Source: Persicaria tinctoria (lineage: Eukaryota > Streptophyta > Magnoliopsida > Caryophyllales > Polygonaceae). Taken from it: DNA of 64,000 nt. Shown here piece after piece: positions 10,546-22,945 of the stretch. The DNA lies in assembly GCA_037127255.1 (NCBI GenBank), contig JBANSL010000020.1, positions 50,505,098-50,569,097 on the forward strand. The letters run 5' to 3'. Under the pieces are notes generated by a model. It worked only from the letters and a program-made list of their open reading frames with translations, did not search any database and was not told the DNA's origin. Both the position numbers and the translations under genes were made by a program. The first letter of the stretch is position 1. Every line of letters begins with the position of its first letter.

Positions 10546-13500
10546 TGTAAAGGCCGGGAAATTTTAGAATATTAAACTATTAAAATAGTGATTTATAATC
10601 ATTCCGATTTCTAAGATTCAGGAGATTTGAAAATTCTGTCCGTGAGCTATTGGATTTATTCTAAATCTTTCGAAACAAGTTCCGACGTTAATTAAATTGA
10701 AATTTAAAATATGATATACTCTACTTTTATATACCGAAAATTGGAAAATAATGTTCAGATTCCATTTATTAAATTGGAATTTGGAAAATTGAGAAGTATT
10801 TTAAACGCGTCGAGAGAACGGGTTTCAAGATTGTTTCCGGGTAGAATTTTAATTGGGACTAATGGGGACCATTCTTACTTCATTTCTTCCCCCTCCCTAT
10901 TTCAATTTCGGAGCTGCAGAATCACATGCCAACTGATTTTCTTCTTTCCATTTGAGGCTAAACCACACCTGCTTTGGCTATGGTGCAAGGCTCTCTTTTC
11001 CCTCTTTTGTTCGGTAGTAGCAGCAGCATAGGCACGCCTCTTTCTCCCTTCTGAACCTCACGAGATACCTCTCTTTCCTCTTGCTTCTCCCTTTCAAACA
11101 AACCCAGGAAGCCTCTCTCCCTTCCATCTATTCTCTGTTGTCGCCAAACACCAACAACTACCAACTCTTGCCGCCGGACAGCCTAGCATCTTCCAGATCT
11201 CCATCCGATCGAGCACACCCTTTTTCGCCCCCCTGTTTCATTGTTCACCGCCGAGCTCCCAGTCACCTCCATTGCTCCTCCCTCTGAGCAGCAACAGCAG
11301 TAGCCAATCTCCGACGACAGAACCTCGACGTCCGAGCCCCGGAGGATTCCCTGGAGCCGACGCCGCCGTGCCTCCCTCTTCCCCCCCTGTTTGCCGTTCA
11401 GAAGGTCTGGTAGGTTTTATTCCCGTTTTCAATTCGAATCTCCTTCAAGCGCAACTTTGAACCCCCCTATCTCCTTCCTAGGCTCGAGCAACGTTTCTTC
11501 CCCGTCGATTGCAGTCGGATCCGCCATTGCCGCCGAAGCAGCATCTCGGAGACGCGACTGTAAGATTTCTTTTCCCTTCCTATTTCTTGTGTCGCTTTCT
11601 TCCTTAGGGTCGGGTTGTGGTCGGAATTCTATTCCGACCACCTGGGATAGATTCCGAGCCAAGCAGGGCCACCGGAGGCCTGAGGCTCCTTCCCTCCTCA
11701 CTTCCGCGTCCTCCGTCAGAAGCAGAGCTCGGCTCTGAGGTTGAAGACGAATACCCTTTTCTTTCTTCATGGGCTTGGGCCTATTTTTGTTTCCGGATCC
11801 GGGTTCAACTGTCGGGTTCCTTCTTTTCCTTTTGACAGATTTCCGGGTTGGGCCTTTTACTTTCGGATTACATCTTGGGCCTTTTGGGGGTTTGTCCTCT
11901 TGAAATGTTAATTGAGAAATGTGCTTTATTATATGTTCATGTTATACGGTCGGTATAGTATTTAATTATGGTCAAATTATTATTAATATATATTATTCTG
12001 AGTTTGGTGTTCATTAATATTTTCTGAAAAATTACATTTTATTATAAAATTATCTTGAGAATGATGTTAATTGGAATATTCATTTTGTGATGTGTAAATA
12101 TGTGATTTGGAAATTTGAGATGTTTTATTCCTATTGATATGTAAATATGGTTTATGAAAATATAATTGTTTTGGTGATTTAATGTCCGAATTTAATTATA
12201 TAATAATTTTTATAATAAACATGCCTGGATCGTTTTAATAATAAGATTTTGGGAATTTGTTAAGGATTTAAATGATAAATGTCGGAATTTGGCCAAGTAT
12301 GATTTGAGAAGTTATTTTGAAAATGAGTTGACTTAATTTGGGATTTAAGAGTTGGAAAACTTTGGGAAATGAGTTTGGAAATATTATTGGTGAGATTTAT
12401 CGATGGGTTTGATTGGAAATGAAATGATTATGGTTGATGTTGGTCATATCGGAAGTGTTTTGGAAAACGGTCTTTACCATCGATTGGTTTTGAGGATGTT
12501 GAGAACTTGGGTTCTGTGTGTATAAACGTTAGTCCGGTAGCTTATGGAAATGACTTGATGATAGGTGTGTATTGCTTTTGGATCGCTTTGGACTTGCATT
12601 TGGGCCCTTGCTTGTGTTATATGGTTGTTCTGCATCTTCAGGTAAGTCTCTTCGGAGCTTACTCAGATTGAATAGAGCTATTCCCTGCTTTAGGTGCATG
12701 ATATACTAGGTGCTTGCATTCATGATCAGCATGCCATGTAGTACCATGCTAGGTTGCATCGACTGTTGAGCATTCTATTTCTTTATGTGTATGTAAACAG
12801 AACGGCCGTTATCTGTGAAGTAACTAGAGTCATTGCTAGGGTTATAGGACGACCTAGTCTCATCGGGTCCCGTCCTGAGTCAATCGAGTCATGCACTTCC
12901 TTATATTATGAGATGCCTGCGGGCTTTATTGTGGAGCGGGTTAGGCATGCGTACCGCCCGATTATGATGGAATGCATTCACGAGCTGGCCAGTCTCCGCC
13001 CTATCGGAAGGGGGTGGAGGTAGGAGAGGGACATACCACTTGGTATTCTGTGCTAAGGCCTTATTATTATTATGCACTTGATCTTAGGAGCATGTTAATG
13101 TGTTAATATTCCGCCATGCATCTAGAAGCATCTTTATTAGGTATAGCGTATATGTGTGCTTAGGGTTGGGATGCAGAGCTAAAGTGGGCATCGATCTGAT
13201 CTCGCCCCATATCAAATTTTTTAGGTATCCGTTATGCTTACTACTGTTGATGCTGATTTCAGTCCATGACCGCTGGGTCTAACATGGCGGAAAGAGAGAG
13301 TTGAGATTCCAACTTCACCAATTTAATTACTGCTCGAATTTGAATGGTTGATCATATTTTGACCCGGCTCTGCCGTGGCACCCCACTTGTATCTTTACTT
13401 TGCTTCCGCTTTACTTTCGTTTGAAATGGATTATGCGACATAGCCTTAGAGGTTAAGGGTACCCAACGGCCCTTCGAGGTTTTAGGGTTTGAAATCCCTC

Positions 13501-13617
13501 TTTTTACTAATCTTAAAATGAGTTTGAAACCTCGACCCGTACCTGGATTGCAAGATCCGAACAAGGGGTTTTATCCCTTGAAACGTAACCCGGAAATCAT
13601 AATTCTGGGCCGTTACA
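10546..13617 (+). mobile_element. Solo LTR, about 3.07 kb, related to the large LTRs at 47.8-61.4 kb
   Basis: It starts TGTAAAGGCCGGG and ends GGGCCGTTACA. The last few hundred bases resemble the LTR ends at 55.7 and 61.3 kb (shared GGCTCTGCCGTGGCACC, GGGGTTTTATCCC and CTGGGCCGTTACA). Five-base flanks are GCCAT (left) and GACAT (right), 4 of 5 matching, consistent with an aged target duplication. There is no internal region or second LTR, so it is best explained as a solo LTR from unequal recombination. Open frames at 10711-13023 are probably LTR noise. Confidence 0.75.
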
Positions 13618-14235
13618 GACATCGTCGTCCAACAAAACCTACAGAGGGCTTACAAGGCGATGAAGCGATTAGCGAGCTAGACAACGCGCATTTGGATGTA
13701 ATAGGAATACAATTGTAAATACTTGGGAATAAACACTATATATCTATTTGGATTAAATGAGACTGAGAAAGAGTTAATAAATATGCTTGGTAAACAAATG
13801 AAGATCTCCAGTAGTGACCAAGTGGCCATTGTAAACCACCCAAGAGGCAGTCTACGATGTTAATACAAAGCAGGCCACCAAAAGAAAATTAGGAAAAAAA
13901 AATCCAAGAGCGACAATAATCAAGAAAATAACATTTAGGCCAAGGTGGATTATGAATCCATAAAACAACCCTTCTACAGCTCGAGCTCCGACTCTACCAA
14001 AAAAAAAAACTTCTACAACTCGAGAGAACTGAGATCATGAGGATCAATGGCAACGAATCAATCAATTTGTCATTTTTTTTACCAAAAGTTTTGTTAAGTA
14101 TTTCAAATCCTTTCCTAAGGAAAAAAAGATAACTATGGATCTTCTGTAAACCTGGCCCCAAAAAATTCTAATACATACGACATAAATCAACAATGAAGGG
14201 AAGTATCTTAATCAAAGTCTTGAGCTATACGAGGC
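13618..14235. other. Spacer between solo LTR and Copia element
   Basis: The first about 110 bases may be the 5' remainder of the LINE, since joining 10545 to 13618 restores continuous sequence. The rest is AT-rich, without recognisable coding sequence, and contains A-rich runs. I see no gene. Confidence 0.4.
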
Positions 14236-14450
14236 TGCTGAGACATGTGATACAAATTAGCATTCTATATATATTTGTGTATATTCATCTTCACATGACA
14301 ACCTAGAATCTTTCTCATTGTCATGTGGCACTTAGTGATTGAACAAAGCATTGCACATAGTGCCTATATATATAGGATCATGTACACTTGCACAAAGTGA
14401 AGAGGAATCAAATGAGAATTAAAATTCTGCACAAAATCTTTGTTTTGGTA
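14236..14450 (+). repeat. Copia 5' LTR
   Basis: It begins TGCTGAGACATG, contains a TATA-like CTATATATATAG at about 14364-14375, and ends just before TGGTATCC. The 3' LTR copy lacks about 17 bases around this TATA-like box. Confidence 0.85.
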
Positions 14451-14580
14451 TGGTATCCGAAACAAAGCAAATGCTCCTCCTCTGATTTCCCACCACTGAA
14501 GGTAACAGTTGTCTCCCACTTTTTTTCTTCTCCTCCGTTCTATCGCTTGTTTCTTTCTCCCTTAACCTTTCTTTCACAAA

Positions 14581-15650
14581 ATGAATCTAGCTAACCCTAA
14601 TCCCAATGCTGCGCCGCCTTCCATTCCTCTCCCCAACTTTGCCTCTCTCAACACTATCAAGCTCACAACCTCCAATTTTCCAATTTGGAACAAACAACTT
14701 ACCACTTACCTCAAGGCAATCGCCTCTTCCCCTATGTCGAAGGCTCCTTGTCATGTTCCGTTGATCCCTCTTCTCCAGATCACCTTGAATGGCAAGACAA
14801 AGACAACCTTGTCTCAACCATACTTACCTCATCTCTTACCGAACCCATCATGGTTCAAGTTATTGAGTACTCCACTTCCCATGAAATTTGGGAACACCTC
14901 AATTCCCTATTCGCTGCTCAGTCCAATGTGAAGATCGTCCAAACTTGCTAGCAACTAGCTTCCCTAAAAAAGAGAGGCTCGGAATCTGTCTCCGACTACT
15001 TCAACCGAGCTCGATCGCTCTCCCACGTCATCAGCGCTGCCGGCCAGGCCATCTCCGATGACGAGCTCATTTGTTTTGTGTTTGCAGGTCTTGGCAGTGA
15101 TTATGACTCTGTCATCACTTCTCTCTCCACTCGGACCACCCTTCCCAACCCAGAGCAGGTCCTTCTGCACCTCATGAACCACGAAGAGCGCCTCTCGCGG
15201 CACATCTCCGACCTCCATCCTTGGCGCTCCACCCATCCCCGTCAACAATACCACCACTCCTGAAGTCAATGCCACCACCACAAGGGGTGCTCCCACCAAT
15301 CAGTCCTCCCGAGGCTCCTATGGTGGACGCGGCTACTCCAACTTTGGCCAAGAATCCTCCAACGACGGTCGTGGGTCTTATGGGCGTGGTCGTGGTGGTT
15401 CTACATTTACCGGTGAACAAGACAACCGTTCTCCCTGCCAAATCTGCAACAAGAAGGGTCATACAACCCTTCGATGCTGGTCGAGATTTGATTAGGCCAT
15501 TCAGGCCCCTCCCCCTCGATCTTTTCAAGCAAATAGCACCACCACAAACTGGTTTCCAAACACTGCCGCTACTCATCATTACACGCCGGACCTTTCGAAT
15601 CTTCGTCTCGACAGTCTCCCGTATTCAGGCACTGACCATATCTCCCTAGG
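14581..15650 (+). pseudogene. Copia gag (UBN2 type) with CCHC knuckle, broken
   Basis: It starts at the ATG at 14581 with the usual Copia N-terminus (SLNTIKLTTSNFPIWNKQ). It then needs a frameshift at about 14740 to enter VEGSLSCSVDPSS..LEWQDKDNLV and a stop at about 14950 to continue KKRGSESVSDYFNRARSLSH. A zinc knuckle CQICNKKGHTTLRC follows at about 15437-15478, then another in-frame stop. The region where the Asp protease motif is expected appears deleted. Inactive. Confidence 0.85.
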
Positions 15651-16063
15651 CGATGTATCAACGGTCCCGATTCGCAATCATGGTTCTACCTCTCTTCACT
15701 CCTCAAATCTTTCTTTCCTTATACAAAATCTTCTTCACGCATCTTCTCTTACTCGAAATCTTCTTTCCGTTCATAAATTTTGCGTTGATAACTCTGTCTT
15801 CTTCGAATTTCTTCCTTGGCCTTTTAATGTGAAGGATTTGTTGAGTCAGGAAACACTTCTCTCGGGCCCCGTTGAGAATGGCATGTATTTCCTGCCGGTG
15901 ACCACTCCCTCTCCTCCGACCATCAACTACACCGCTGCAACTTCACCTTCCACCTCCGATTTGTGGCACGACGGCTGGGGCATCCATCGTCACCGGTTGT
16001 GAGCACTGTTCTACGTCTCTTGGATCTTGCTAACCCTAAGGCTTCTCCTTTCCAGGCTTGTAG

Positions 16064-16873
16064 TTGGGCCAAGACTCACAATCTTCCCCATCCACCCAGC
16101 CCAACAAGGTCATCCAGACCATTAGAGCTTTTGTTTTTGGATACTTAGGCCCGACCCATGACTTGTCCACTTTTGGTCATCATTATTATATATCTAGCAT
16201 AGATGATTTCAGCAAATTCATATGGCTTTTTCATTGTGTTTCTAAATCAGAAGTGCCTCAAATTATTATCAATTTCTTCAAACTCATCACCAATTTTCTA
16301 TCCACAAAAATTGTTTCCATTCAAACCGACAATGGCACCGAATTCAAGCCTCTCACCCCGTTTCTTATTGATATGGGAATCACTGATTGTCTCACTTGCC
16401 CCCATTCCCATCAACAAAATGGAAGTGTGGAAAGTCGTCATCGTCGGATAGTAGATATGGGTCTAACACTTTTAAAACAAGCATCGCTTCCATTTCCCTT
16501 TTGGAACTTTGCCTTTGCAGACGCAACCTACATTCAAAATTGCCTACCCACCCCCCTTCTCCAAACCCGATCACCCTATGAGATGTTTTTTCACAAAAGT
16601 CCTTACTATAAATTCCTTAAAATTTTCGGGTGTCTATGTTTCCCCAATCTTCGACCCTACAACACCCACAAACTCGCCTTTCGATCATCCCCATGTCTCT
16701 TTCTCGGGTACTCATCTAACCACAAAGACTATATTTGTTACAATTGGGTGGACCAAAAGTACTACATCTCTCGTGATGTTGCCTTTCATGAAGATGCTTT
16801 TCTCTATACAAATTCAGCCTGCCTACGTTCTCCCAACCCATCCAATTTTTGTAACCTTCCCATTTTATTTAAT
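16064..16873 (+). pseudogene. Copia integrase core, 5' and 3' broken
   Basis: An open frame with the rve integrase core: YISSIDDFSKFIWLF, IQTDNGTEF (second catalytic Asp) and CPHSHQQNGSVESRHR (catalytic Glu). The expected first Asp region reads FGYLGPTHDLS, so the usual DxWGP-type motif is altered. It continues into KIFGCLCFPNLRPYNTHKL and FLGYSSNHKDYICY. It is cut by the MULE-like element at 16874. Confidence 0.88.
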
Positions 16874-18012
16874 GGGTAATCTGCAGAAAACCACCCCTTA
16901 AATATGGTCTTTTGCATAAAACCACCCTTTAAAATCAAAATTGCAGAAAACAAACCTTTAAATAGTATCAGTTACCAAATCACCACCCCACACCAATTTT
17001 CTGTCAAAAGATCCGTTAGAACTCAAGGGGTGAGTTTCCTCAGTGAGTCCACACGCCCAACTCGGCCGAGTAAACTCATTGTCTTCTTCCTCCAAATTGG
17101 GTGGTAGGGGCTTCAATGGGGGTTGGTTAATTTCCATTGTTTCACCTTCAAAATACCTCTATTAAATTCTAATCACTCCCTTCATCTAAAAAACGTGTTC
17201 AATTTGTAATTTAATCTAATGATTCAACCTCAATTCTGTTCAAGTTCGTTTTTGCCCTAAATTGAAATCGACGTCGTTTTGGATGATTTTGAAGCCGTTT
17301 CTTGTAATTGAATATACAAAATCAATCAACAAATAAAATGGAAGAGATTGGTGTATTCAATTGTGGGTTTTATGGACTCCATCCACTCTCCTTACAAAAG
17401 GGGATTTCGTCCTCTTTAAGACCCTATTCCACCACTGTTGGCTAAAATCCGAGCTCTTAATTTACTCTATCGTGTTCATTATACCTCAAGCGACGTTTTA
17501 GTGTAAAAAACCCTCTCAAAACTGTGCAGAATAATCGGATTCCATTTCCGACATAAGCTACCCGGAGGTTGCAGCCCGCCACCCTGTCGTTGTTTTTGCC
17601 GCCTCCTTGCACCACTAGGAGATCCTCCGCACCACCATAAGTCCGTAGCCTCCGACCTCTTGCCTTTCCGTGCCTCCAAACTCCACCGGGAACCTACCGA
17701 AGCCTCGCCGAAGTATATTGCCGCCGATGTCCAGGTGGTACTCTAATGGTGTCGATTGGGGAGGAAGATGAATTAATTGTATTCTACATCCCATACTTTT
17801 TATTTTTATAAAATATGCCCTTATTTCAATGATAAAAAAATAGGGGTAAAATAGTCATTTCACATATTTAACGGAACTTTGACAGAACAGTGGTGTGGGG
17901 TGGTGATTTGTTAACAGATGTTATTTAAAGGGTGGTTTTCTGCAATTTCGATTTTAAGGGGTGGTTTTGTGCAAAAGGTCTCATTTAAGGGGTGGTTTCC
18001 TGCATATTACCC
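16874..18012. mobile_element. Non-autonomous MULE-like element (1139 bp) in the Copia pol
   Basis: Terminal inverted repeats of about 135 bp: the left starts GGGTAATCTGCAGAAAACCA; the right, reverse-complemented, starts GGGTAATATGCAGGAAACCA. A perfect 9-bp target duplication TTATTTAAT lies at 16865-16873 and 18013-18021, which is diagnostic of Mutator-like elements. The interior (about 17040-17850) is not repetitive and encodes no transposase. A GC-richer stretch at about 17520-17720 could be captured host sequence, but I could not identify it. Confidence 0.9.
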
Positions 18013-18039
18013 TTATTTAATTCACCTCCTAGCCCAACA

Positions 18040-18135
18040 ACTATAAGCTCACCAACTCAATCATCAGGGGTTCGAACCGGGGACCTATGGGTACTACCCA
18101 TAAGTCCTTTCCGGTGAGCCATTCCGGAATGGTTC
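18040..18135 (-). mobile_element. tRNA-derived SINE head (fragment)
   Basis: Read on the minus strand, TGGCTCACCGG fits a Pol III A box, and GGTTCGAACCCC about 50 bases downstream fits a B box; between them lies ACTTATGGGTAGTACCCATA. This is the layout of plant tRNA-derived SINEs. It interrupts the Copia coding sequence right of the MULE insertion. The right flank carries a duplicated ACATAACTACA, possibly part of the insertion scar. Confidence 0.5.
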
Positions 18136-18354
18136 AAACATAACTACAAACATAACTACACCCATTGCCACCTCTCCAAAGAGCCCCACCTCTGTTGTCG
18201 CCATTCAAACACAACACCCATTCACAAGATCCAAGAGTAGCATCACCAAGCCGCTTCTTCGGACTAATGACACCATCCCTTGACCAACTGCTCCCCATTG
18301 CTTCTCCACAAGTATTATTCCTAAAGAATCGTCATCCTATACAGAAGCCTCGAA

Positions 18355-19893
18355 GCATCCCGAATGGAGGGCTGCTATGGCGGCAGAGTTCCAGGCTCTC
18401 TTGTCCACCAACACCTGGACACTTGTTCCACCGTCTCAATCCACCAACACCCTGGGTGTCAAATGGGTTTTCCAGACGAAGCGTCGATCTGATGGATCGA
18501 TCGAAAGGCACAAAGCACGCTTGGTTGCTAAGAGATATGATCAGCTCCATGGCTTAGACTATACGGAGACTTTCAGTCCGGTTGCTAAGTCGTCTACCAT
18601 CTGCCTCCTTCTATCCATTGCTGCCACCAACCATTGGGTCTTTCGTCAACTTGACATACAAGATGCCTTTCTCCACGGCTCACTCGATGAGGAAGTTTTC
18701 GTCTCTCAACCTCCAGGTTTCTCTAATCCCCAATTTCCTCATTTTATTTGCAAATGAAACAAATCCTTATACGGCTTGAAACAAGCTCCATGAGCTTGGT
18801 TCTCAAAACTCAGCGACGCCCTCGTCGACATGGGTTTCTCGCCATTGATTGCGGACTCGTCTCTGTTCATCCATCGCCTGGGTAAGCACTGCGTTTTTGT
18901 CTTAATTTACGTGGATGACTTGCTGGTTTTCTCCTCTGAGACAGGGTTGTGCACCAAGTTCATTGCTCACATGGCTACTCTTTTTCCAGTTAAGGGCCTT
19001 GGTCCTTCCCATTACTTCCTCGGCATCGAGATTGATCGAGATTAGAATGGTTTCCATCTCAGTCAGAACAAGCACATCTCTGACCTTATACATTGTGCAT
19101 GCATGAGCAGCTCCAAGCCGATTTCAACTCCAATGTCTCCTCACTTCGCCTCAACAACCGACTCTCCATCATTTTTTGATCCGCACCTTTATCGGAGTAT
19201 TGTTGGCTCACTGCAGTACTTGGCTTTCACCGGGTCGGATGTGTCCTTTGCTGTCAACAAAGCCTGCCAACATATGCATGATCCGAAGGAGTTACACTGG
19301 CAAGCGGTTAAACAAATACTTCGTTATCTCAAAGGCACCCCTCCTCCTTGAAGTTTCTTCTTGCAGCTTTTTCAGCTCATACGCTAACCGCCTTCTCGGA
19401 TGCTGATTGGGGCGGTGACAAAGGAGATCGACGTTCCATAAGTGCCTATTGTGTTTTCCATGGCGCCAATCTGGTATCTTGGTCTTCCAAAAAGCAACAA
19501 ACTGTATCTTCCACCGAAGCGGAGTACCGTGCGCTGTTTGAGGCTTCTTGTGAACTCCTCTGGCTTCAGCAGTTGCTCGCTGAACTCCACATCTTCCTGC
19601 CGAGTGCCCCCACTCTCTGGTGCGATAACATTGGAGCCACATATTTGGCTAGCAATCCGGTCCTTCATCACCGCATAAAACATCTATCTCTCGACTATCA
19701 CTTTGTAAGGGAACGTGTCTATTCCAAGACCTTTACCGTCGCCTTCATATCATCAAAGGACCACCTTCATATCATCAAAGGACCAGGCAGTAAACATTCT
19801 TACGAAGCCCCTCTCATCACCATCATTCACTACAATGCGCTCCAAACTCTGCTTACACAAGCTCGGAGCGAGGGGGGATGCCGAGACATGTGA
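18355..19893 (+). pseudogene. Copia reverse transcriptase and RNase H, several stops
   Basis: RVT_2 begins HPEWRAAMAAEFQALLSTNT and contains LGVKWVFQTKRRSDGSIERH, LDIQDAFLHGSLDEEVFV and the catalytic FVLIYVDDLLVF (YVDD intact). RNase H follows: LTAFSDADWGGDKGDRRSIS, SWSSKKQQTVSSTEAEYRAL and LWCDNIGATYLASNP. In-frame stops are visible near 18757, 18793, 19045 and 19351, the last with a frame shift between GTPPP and KFLLAAF. The 3' end reads into the polypurine tract. Domain identity is certain; the copy is inactive. Confidence 0.92.
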
Positions 19894-20077
19894 TACAAAT
19901 TAGCATTCTATATATATTTGTGTATATTCATCTTCACATAACAACCTAGAATCTTCCTCATTGCCATGTGACACTTAGTGATTGAACAAAGCATTGCATA
20001 TATAGGATCATGTACACTTGCACAAGTGAAGAGGAATCAAATGAGAATTAAAATTCTGCACAAAATGTTTGTTCTGT
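19879..20077 (+). repeat. Copia 3' LTR
   Basis: It follows the polypurine tract directly, starting TGCCGAGACATG. It matches the 5' LTR with a few substitutions and a deletion near the TATA-like box; the end is placed approximately at TTGTTCTGTA. Confidence 0.8.
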
Positions 20078-20392
20078 AGTAAGACATGGAAATGAAGTGC
20101 CTTGTAATATTCATCCCTTATTCGACTATCCGGGTATGCGGTACTACAACAAATGCAGTTATCAGCATATCATATTATCATCCTGTCCTGCCGCTACAGG
20201 AACACAGAAGGCATGATCAGGCGAAAAAAGGGTTATTTCAAAAGCATCCCACATGTACATATTTCAGATGTCCATCTAAATTGATCAATCTCAACAAGTG
20301 GTTAAAATAAGAGCCTTCATCCCCAAATCTCCAGCCTTCCAATCTTATTCCGAACCCTATGAGCTGAAAATCGATGGTGGGTGTCAATGCCA
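20078..20392 (-). other. Likely 3' UTR and downstream flank of the inositol kinase gene
   Basis: This lies between the stop codon and the Copia 3' LTR. No conserved coding sequence is seen. The poly(A) site was not located; the Copia element has inserted within about 300 bases of the stop codon. Confidence 0.4.
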
Positions 20393-22656
20393 TCATGGGT
20401 TTGCTTCTACTGGTTCCAAGGACTCGTCGTGCACCACCGGATTCTGTATAGACTTTTGCTGCCCATTACACATTCCATTGTTTCCCTGGACCAGTGTTTT
20501 ACTAGAATTGTTTTGCTGCACTGGCAAAGAAGGTTCAAGCTTGGCAGCTGTGAGAGATTTATGGAACTGCTCATGCCCAGATGGTTTCATAAGTGCAAGT
20601 TCCTCCTTTTTGTCATTGATGCTGATATACTGTGCCATCCTTCTTTGGACTTCCTCTTTAACCCTCTGCAAGGGAGCCATAATCATACACAAAACGAAAT
20701 ACTTTTTCGATCTTCACCCAACAAAATAGCCATAATCATAAGCCTTCCAACATGATTATTGCAAGTATATTCAGGTCCAAAAGAAAACACGAGTCTTTAT
20801 ACAGATGAGGCGCATATAGGCCAAGGAACTAATGCCCGAAAGCATATCTGAATAGTTAAAGCATCCCCAAACAGATGGTGGATGCAGAGAGCACATACTC
20901 AGCGTATCGAGAAGTATCATCTAAAATGTCAACTACTCAAGTGGGATATTGGGTGAAGGTGTGACACTAGTTTCAGTGAAAGTTAAAACCTAGTTATACG
21001 GTCAAATACTATGGTGATTGTTACTATAAATTTCACATCCAAAAGTGCAATTATAAGTCAACTGCCAAGCTCTTGTCTGTCTATAATTTCAGGACCTGCA
21101 TCCAAAGTCCAATTTACTGGCATAAAATGTTTAAACTTGTTTTCCGCCAACTTGATTTTCTACAAGCATAAATGTTTACCAAAACGAACCCAATGTATAG
21201 CTTTAAGAGTTTTGTATTGTGATCTAACAAAACCTTTCCAAAAGATCAACCAATATGCCACTCTCAACCCAAAAAAAATCACAAAAATACGTACACTTCC
21301 ATCACTCCTTGTCAAACTTGTTCCTAGCATTTCAACCTATTTAGGCAGAACAGCTTTCAATTGACAGAACATAAGCAAATGCAAGCAACCACACAAATAG
21401 AATTTAAACACCACCACTAAATCCAAACCAAATCCAACCTAAACAATTAATTGCTCAACTCAATCAGGAAACTTCGCACAAACAACACCATACATTGGGT
21501 AAGGAGGCTAATAACACAACACACACACAGTATGAACAAAAGTACCTTTTGAAGTTTCGGATCCGTATTTTTGGTATCATAATGACTTTTAGTTGCACCC
21601 AGCCGGCGAGAAAGACTACTTAACATTAACATCTATGAAGAACTTCACTATGCATAAACTGTAATTTTTACTATCTACTCACTAGCTCCAAATTGGTGTT
21701 TTTCCCTAAGATTTCCCGAATCAATCAACTACGAAAATTAAATATCAAACAAACACCACAAGTCACAATTAAAGCTTTAAGCAAGAGGACTTGAATACCT
21801 GAAACAAACTCGAGTCGAGCTTTGGGAGCCCAATCTGCCCAACAGTCAGTGACCCAAAGAAGTTTCCCATCAAGGCAGCATCAGCCACCTCCAGCCCCTG
21901 TGCAAGCCCAGCCACGAATCCAGCCAGGAAACTATCCCCGGCGCCGGTGGGGTCCACCTGCACCACCCTAAACGGCGAGATCTCGAGCTCTCCGCCCTTC
22001 CAGTACAGCTTGCATCCGCTCTCCCCGTGCGTAACCACCACGCAGCACCACTTCCGAACCTCATCGAGGTCAATGAACACGGCCTCCTCGGCCGACGCTT
22101 TCAGAACCCTAATTCTCGGCAACAGGTGGTAGAATCCGCTGTCCTTAACCCTAATCAGCCTCACGGATCCGTCAATTTCATCGAACTCCCTGATCAGGCC
22201 CTGAACATCTACGAAAACGGCGTCGCAGATTTCAATTAATTTCTCCAGAGTGTCAGGCGTGATCTCGCCGCCGACTCCCACGGCCAATCCAAACTCGAAC
22301 CTCCCCGATCCGGGGAGGTCGTCGGGGCGGATCGGGTCACATGCATGGATCCGCTTGAGGATCCGATCGGAGTGCTCGACGGAGGAGGGATCGGAGGAGA
22401 AGTGCGCGTGGAAGAGAGTAGTTTGGCAGGAAGGCGAAGCGACAATGGGAGGCGAAGAGGAGGAGCAAAAGGGGGGAGAATATTTGAAATCGGCGCCGAC
22501 CTTGGAGATATACAGGGAGTCGAGGGAGAGGGCGGAGAGGACGAGGGAGATGAAGGAGGCGGCGCCGCCCAGGGACTCGGCGACCACGACGCCATCGCGG
22601 AGGAGGACGTCGTGGCAATAGTTTCCCACGACCAGGCCCCGCCGGGAGGTCACCAT
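20393..22656 (-). CDS. MIK: myo-inositol kinase-like pfkB-family carbohydrate kinase
   Basis: Two coding exons, 22656-21799 and 20665-20393, with a 1.13 kb phase-0 GT..AG intron, give 376 residues. The start is ATG with the family-typical VTSRRGLVVGNYCHDVLL. The pfkB signature DPTGAGDSF is at residues 235-243, with the presumed catalytic Asp at 241 and LAGFVAGLAQG next. The N-terminal LGGAASFIS belongs to the substrate-binding part. The second exon (RVKEEVQRRMAQYIS) is a polar tail of 90 residues, ending in a stop at 20393. In plants this subfamily phosphorylates myo-inositol to inositol 3-phosphate, feeding lipid-independent phytate synthesis, in the cytosol. The frame is intact and exon 1 is GC-rich. 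Position beside the Smr and NudC genes supports orthology to the Arabidopsis gene. Substrate is inferred from the family. Confidence 0.88.
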
Positions 22657-22945
22657 GTCGATCAGTCGTTGTCGTCTTCCCCTCGAGGCGTGATTCGAAA
22701 TCGGGTGGCGGCAAATGACATGCGGAGGAGTTGATGTGGGAGCTTTACAGGTGTGTAATCATGGCGGAAGAGAGAGAGAGGGGAGAGAGATGACGCGGCG
22801 GGAGAGGCCTGAGTCTGAGGTGGGGATGTGGCGGGGAACGGAGGGATTGCAGTTTGGGTTTGGATTTGGAAGAGCACAAACAACAGTCAAACGTTTTAGC
22901 TTTGCACGTGCACGTGGTTTGTTTAGCGACAATGGTTTTAATAAA
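22657..22945 (-). promoter_or_regulatory. 5' leader and proximal promoter of the inositol kinase gene
   Basis: A GA-rich tract (gagagagagaggggagagag, about 22771-22790) and GC-rich text precede the ATG, as in many plant leaders. A G-box-like CACGTG occurs twice near 22903-22914 (tgcacgtgcacgtgg), which is a plausible bZIP/bHLH site. Confidence 0.45.

Larger units (their letters stand above)
14236..20077 (+). mobile_element. Ty1/Copia LTR retrotransposon with nested insertions
   Basis: 5' LTR 14236-14450 and 3' LTR about 19879-20077 share long identical text (for example TGATACAAATTAGCATTC). A degenerate primer site TGGTATCCGA begins at 14451, and a polypurine tract ending AGGGGGGA precedes the 3' LTR at 19878. 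Domain order gag, integrase, reverse transcriptase, RNase H is that of Copia. No clear 5-bp target duplication was found. A 1.14 kb MULE-like element and a SINE-like head lie inside it. Confidence 0.93.

Noticed and set aside
10711..13023. Several short frames between 10.7 and 13.0 kb
   Set aside because: They fall in a solo LTR and are GC/CT-rich without motifs.
22236..22734. Long Pro/Arg- or Gly/Glu-rich frames on both strands over the kinase exon
   Set aside because: They are shadows of the GC-rich first exon of the myo-inositol kinase, whose own frame has the pfkB signature.
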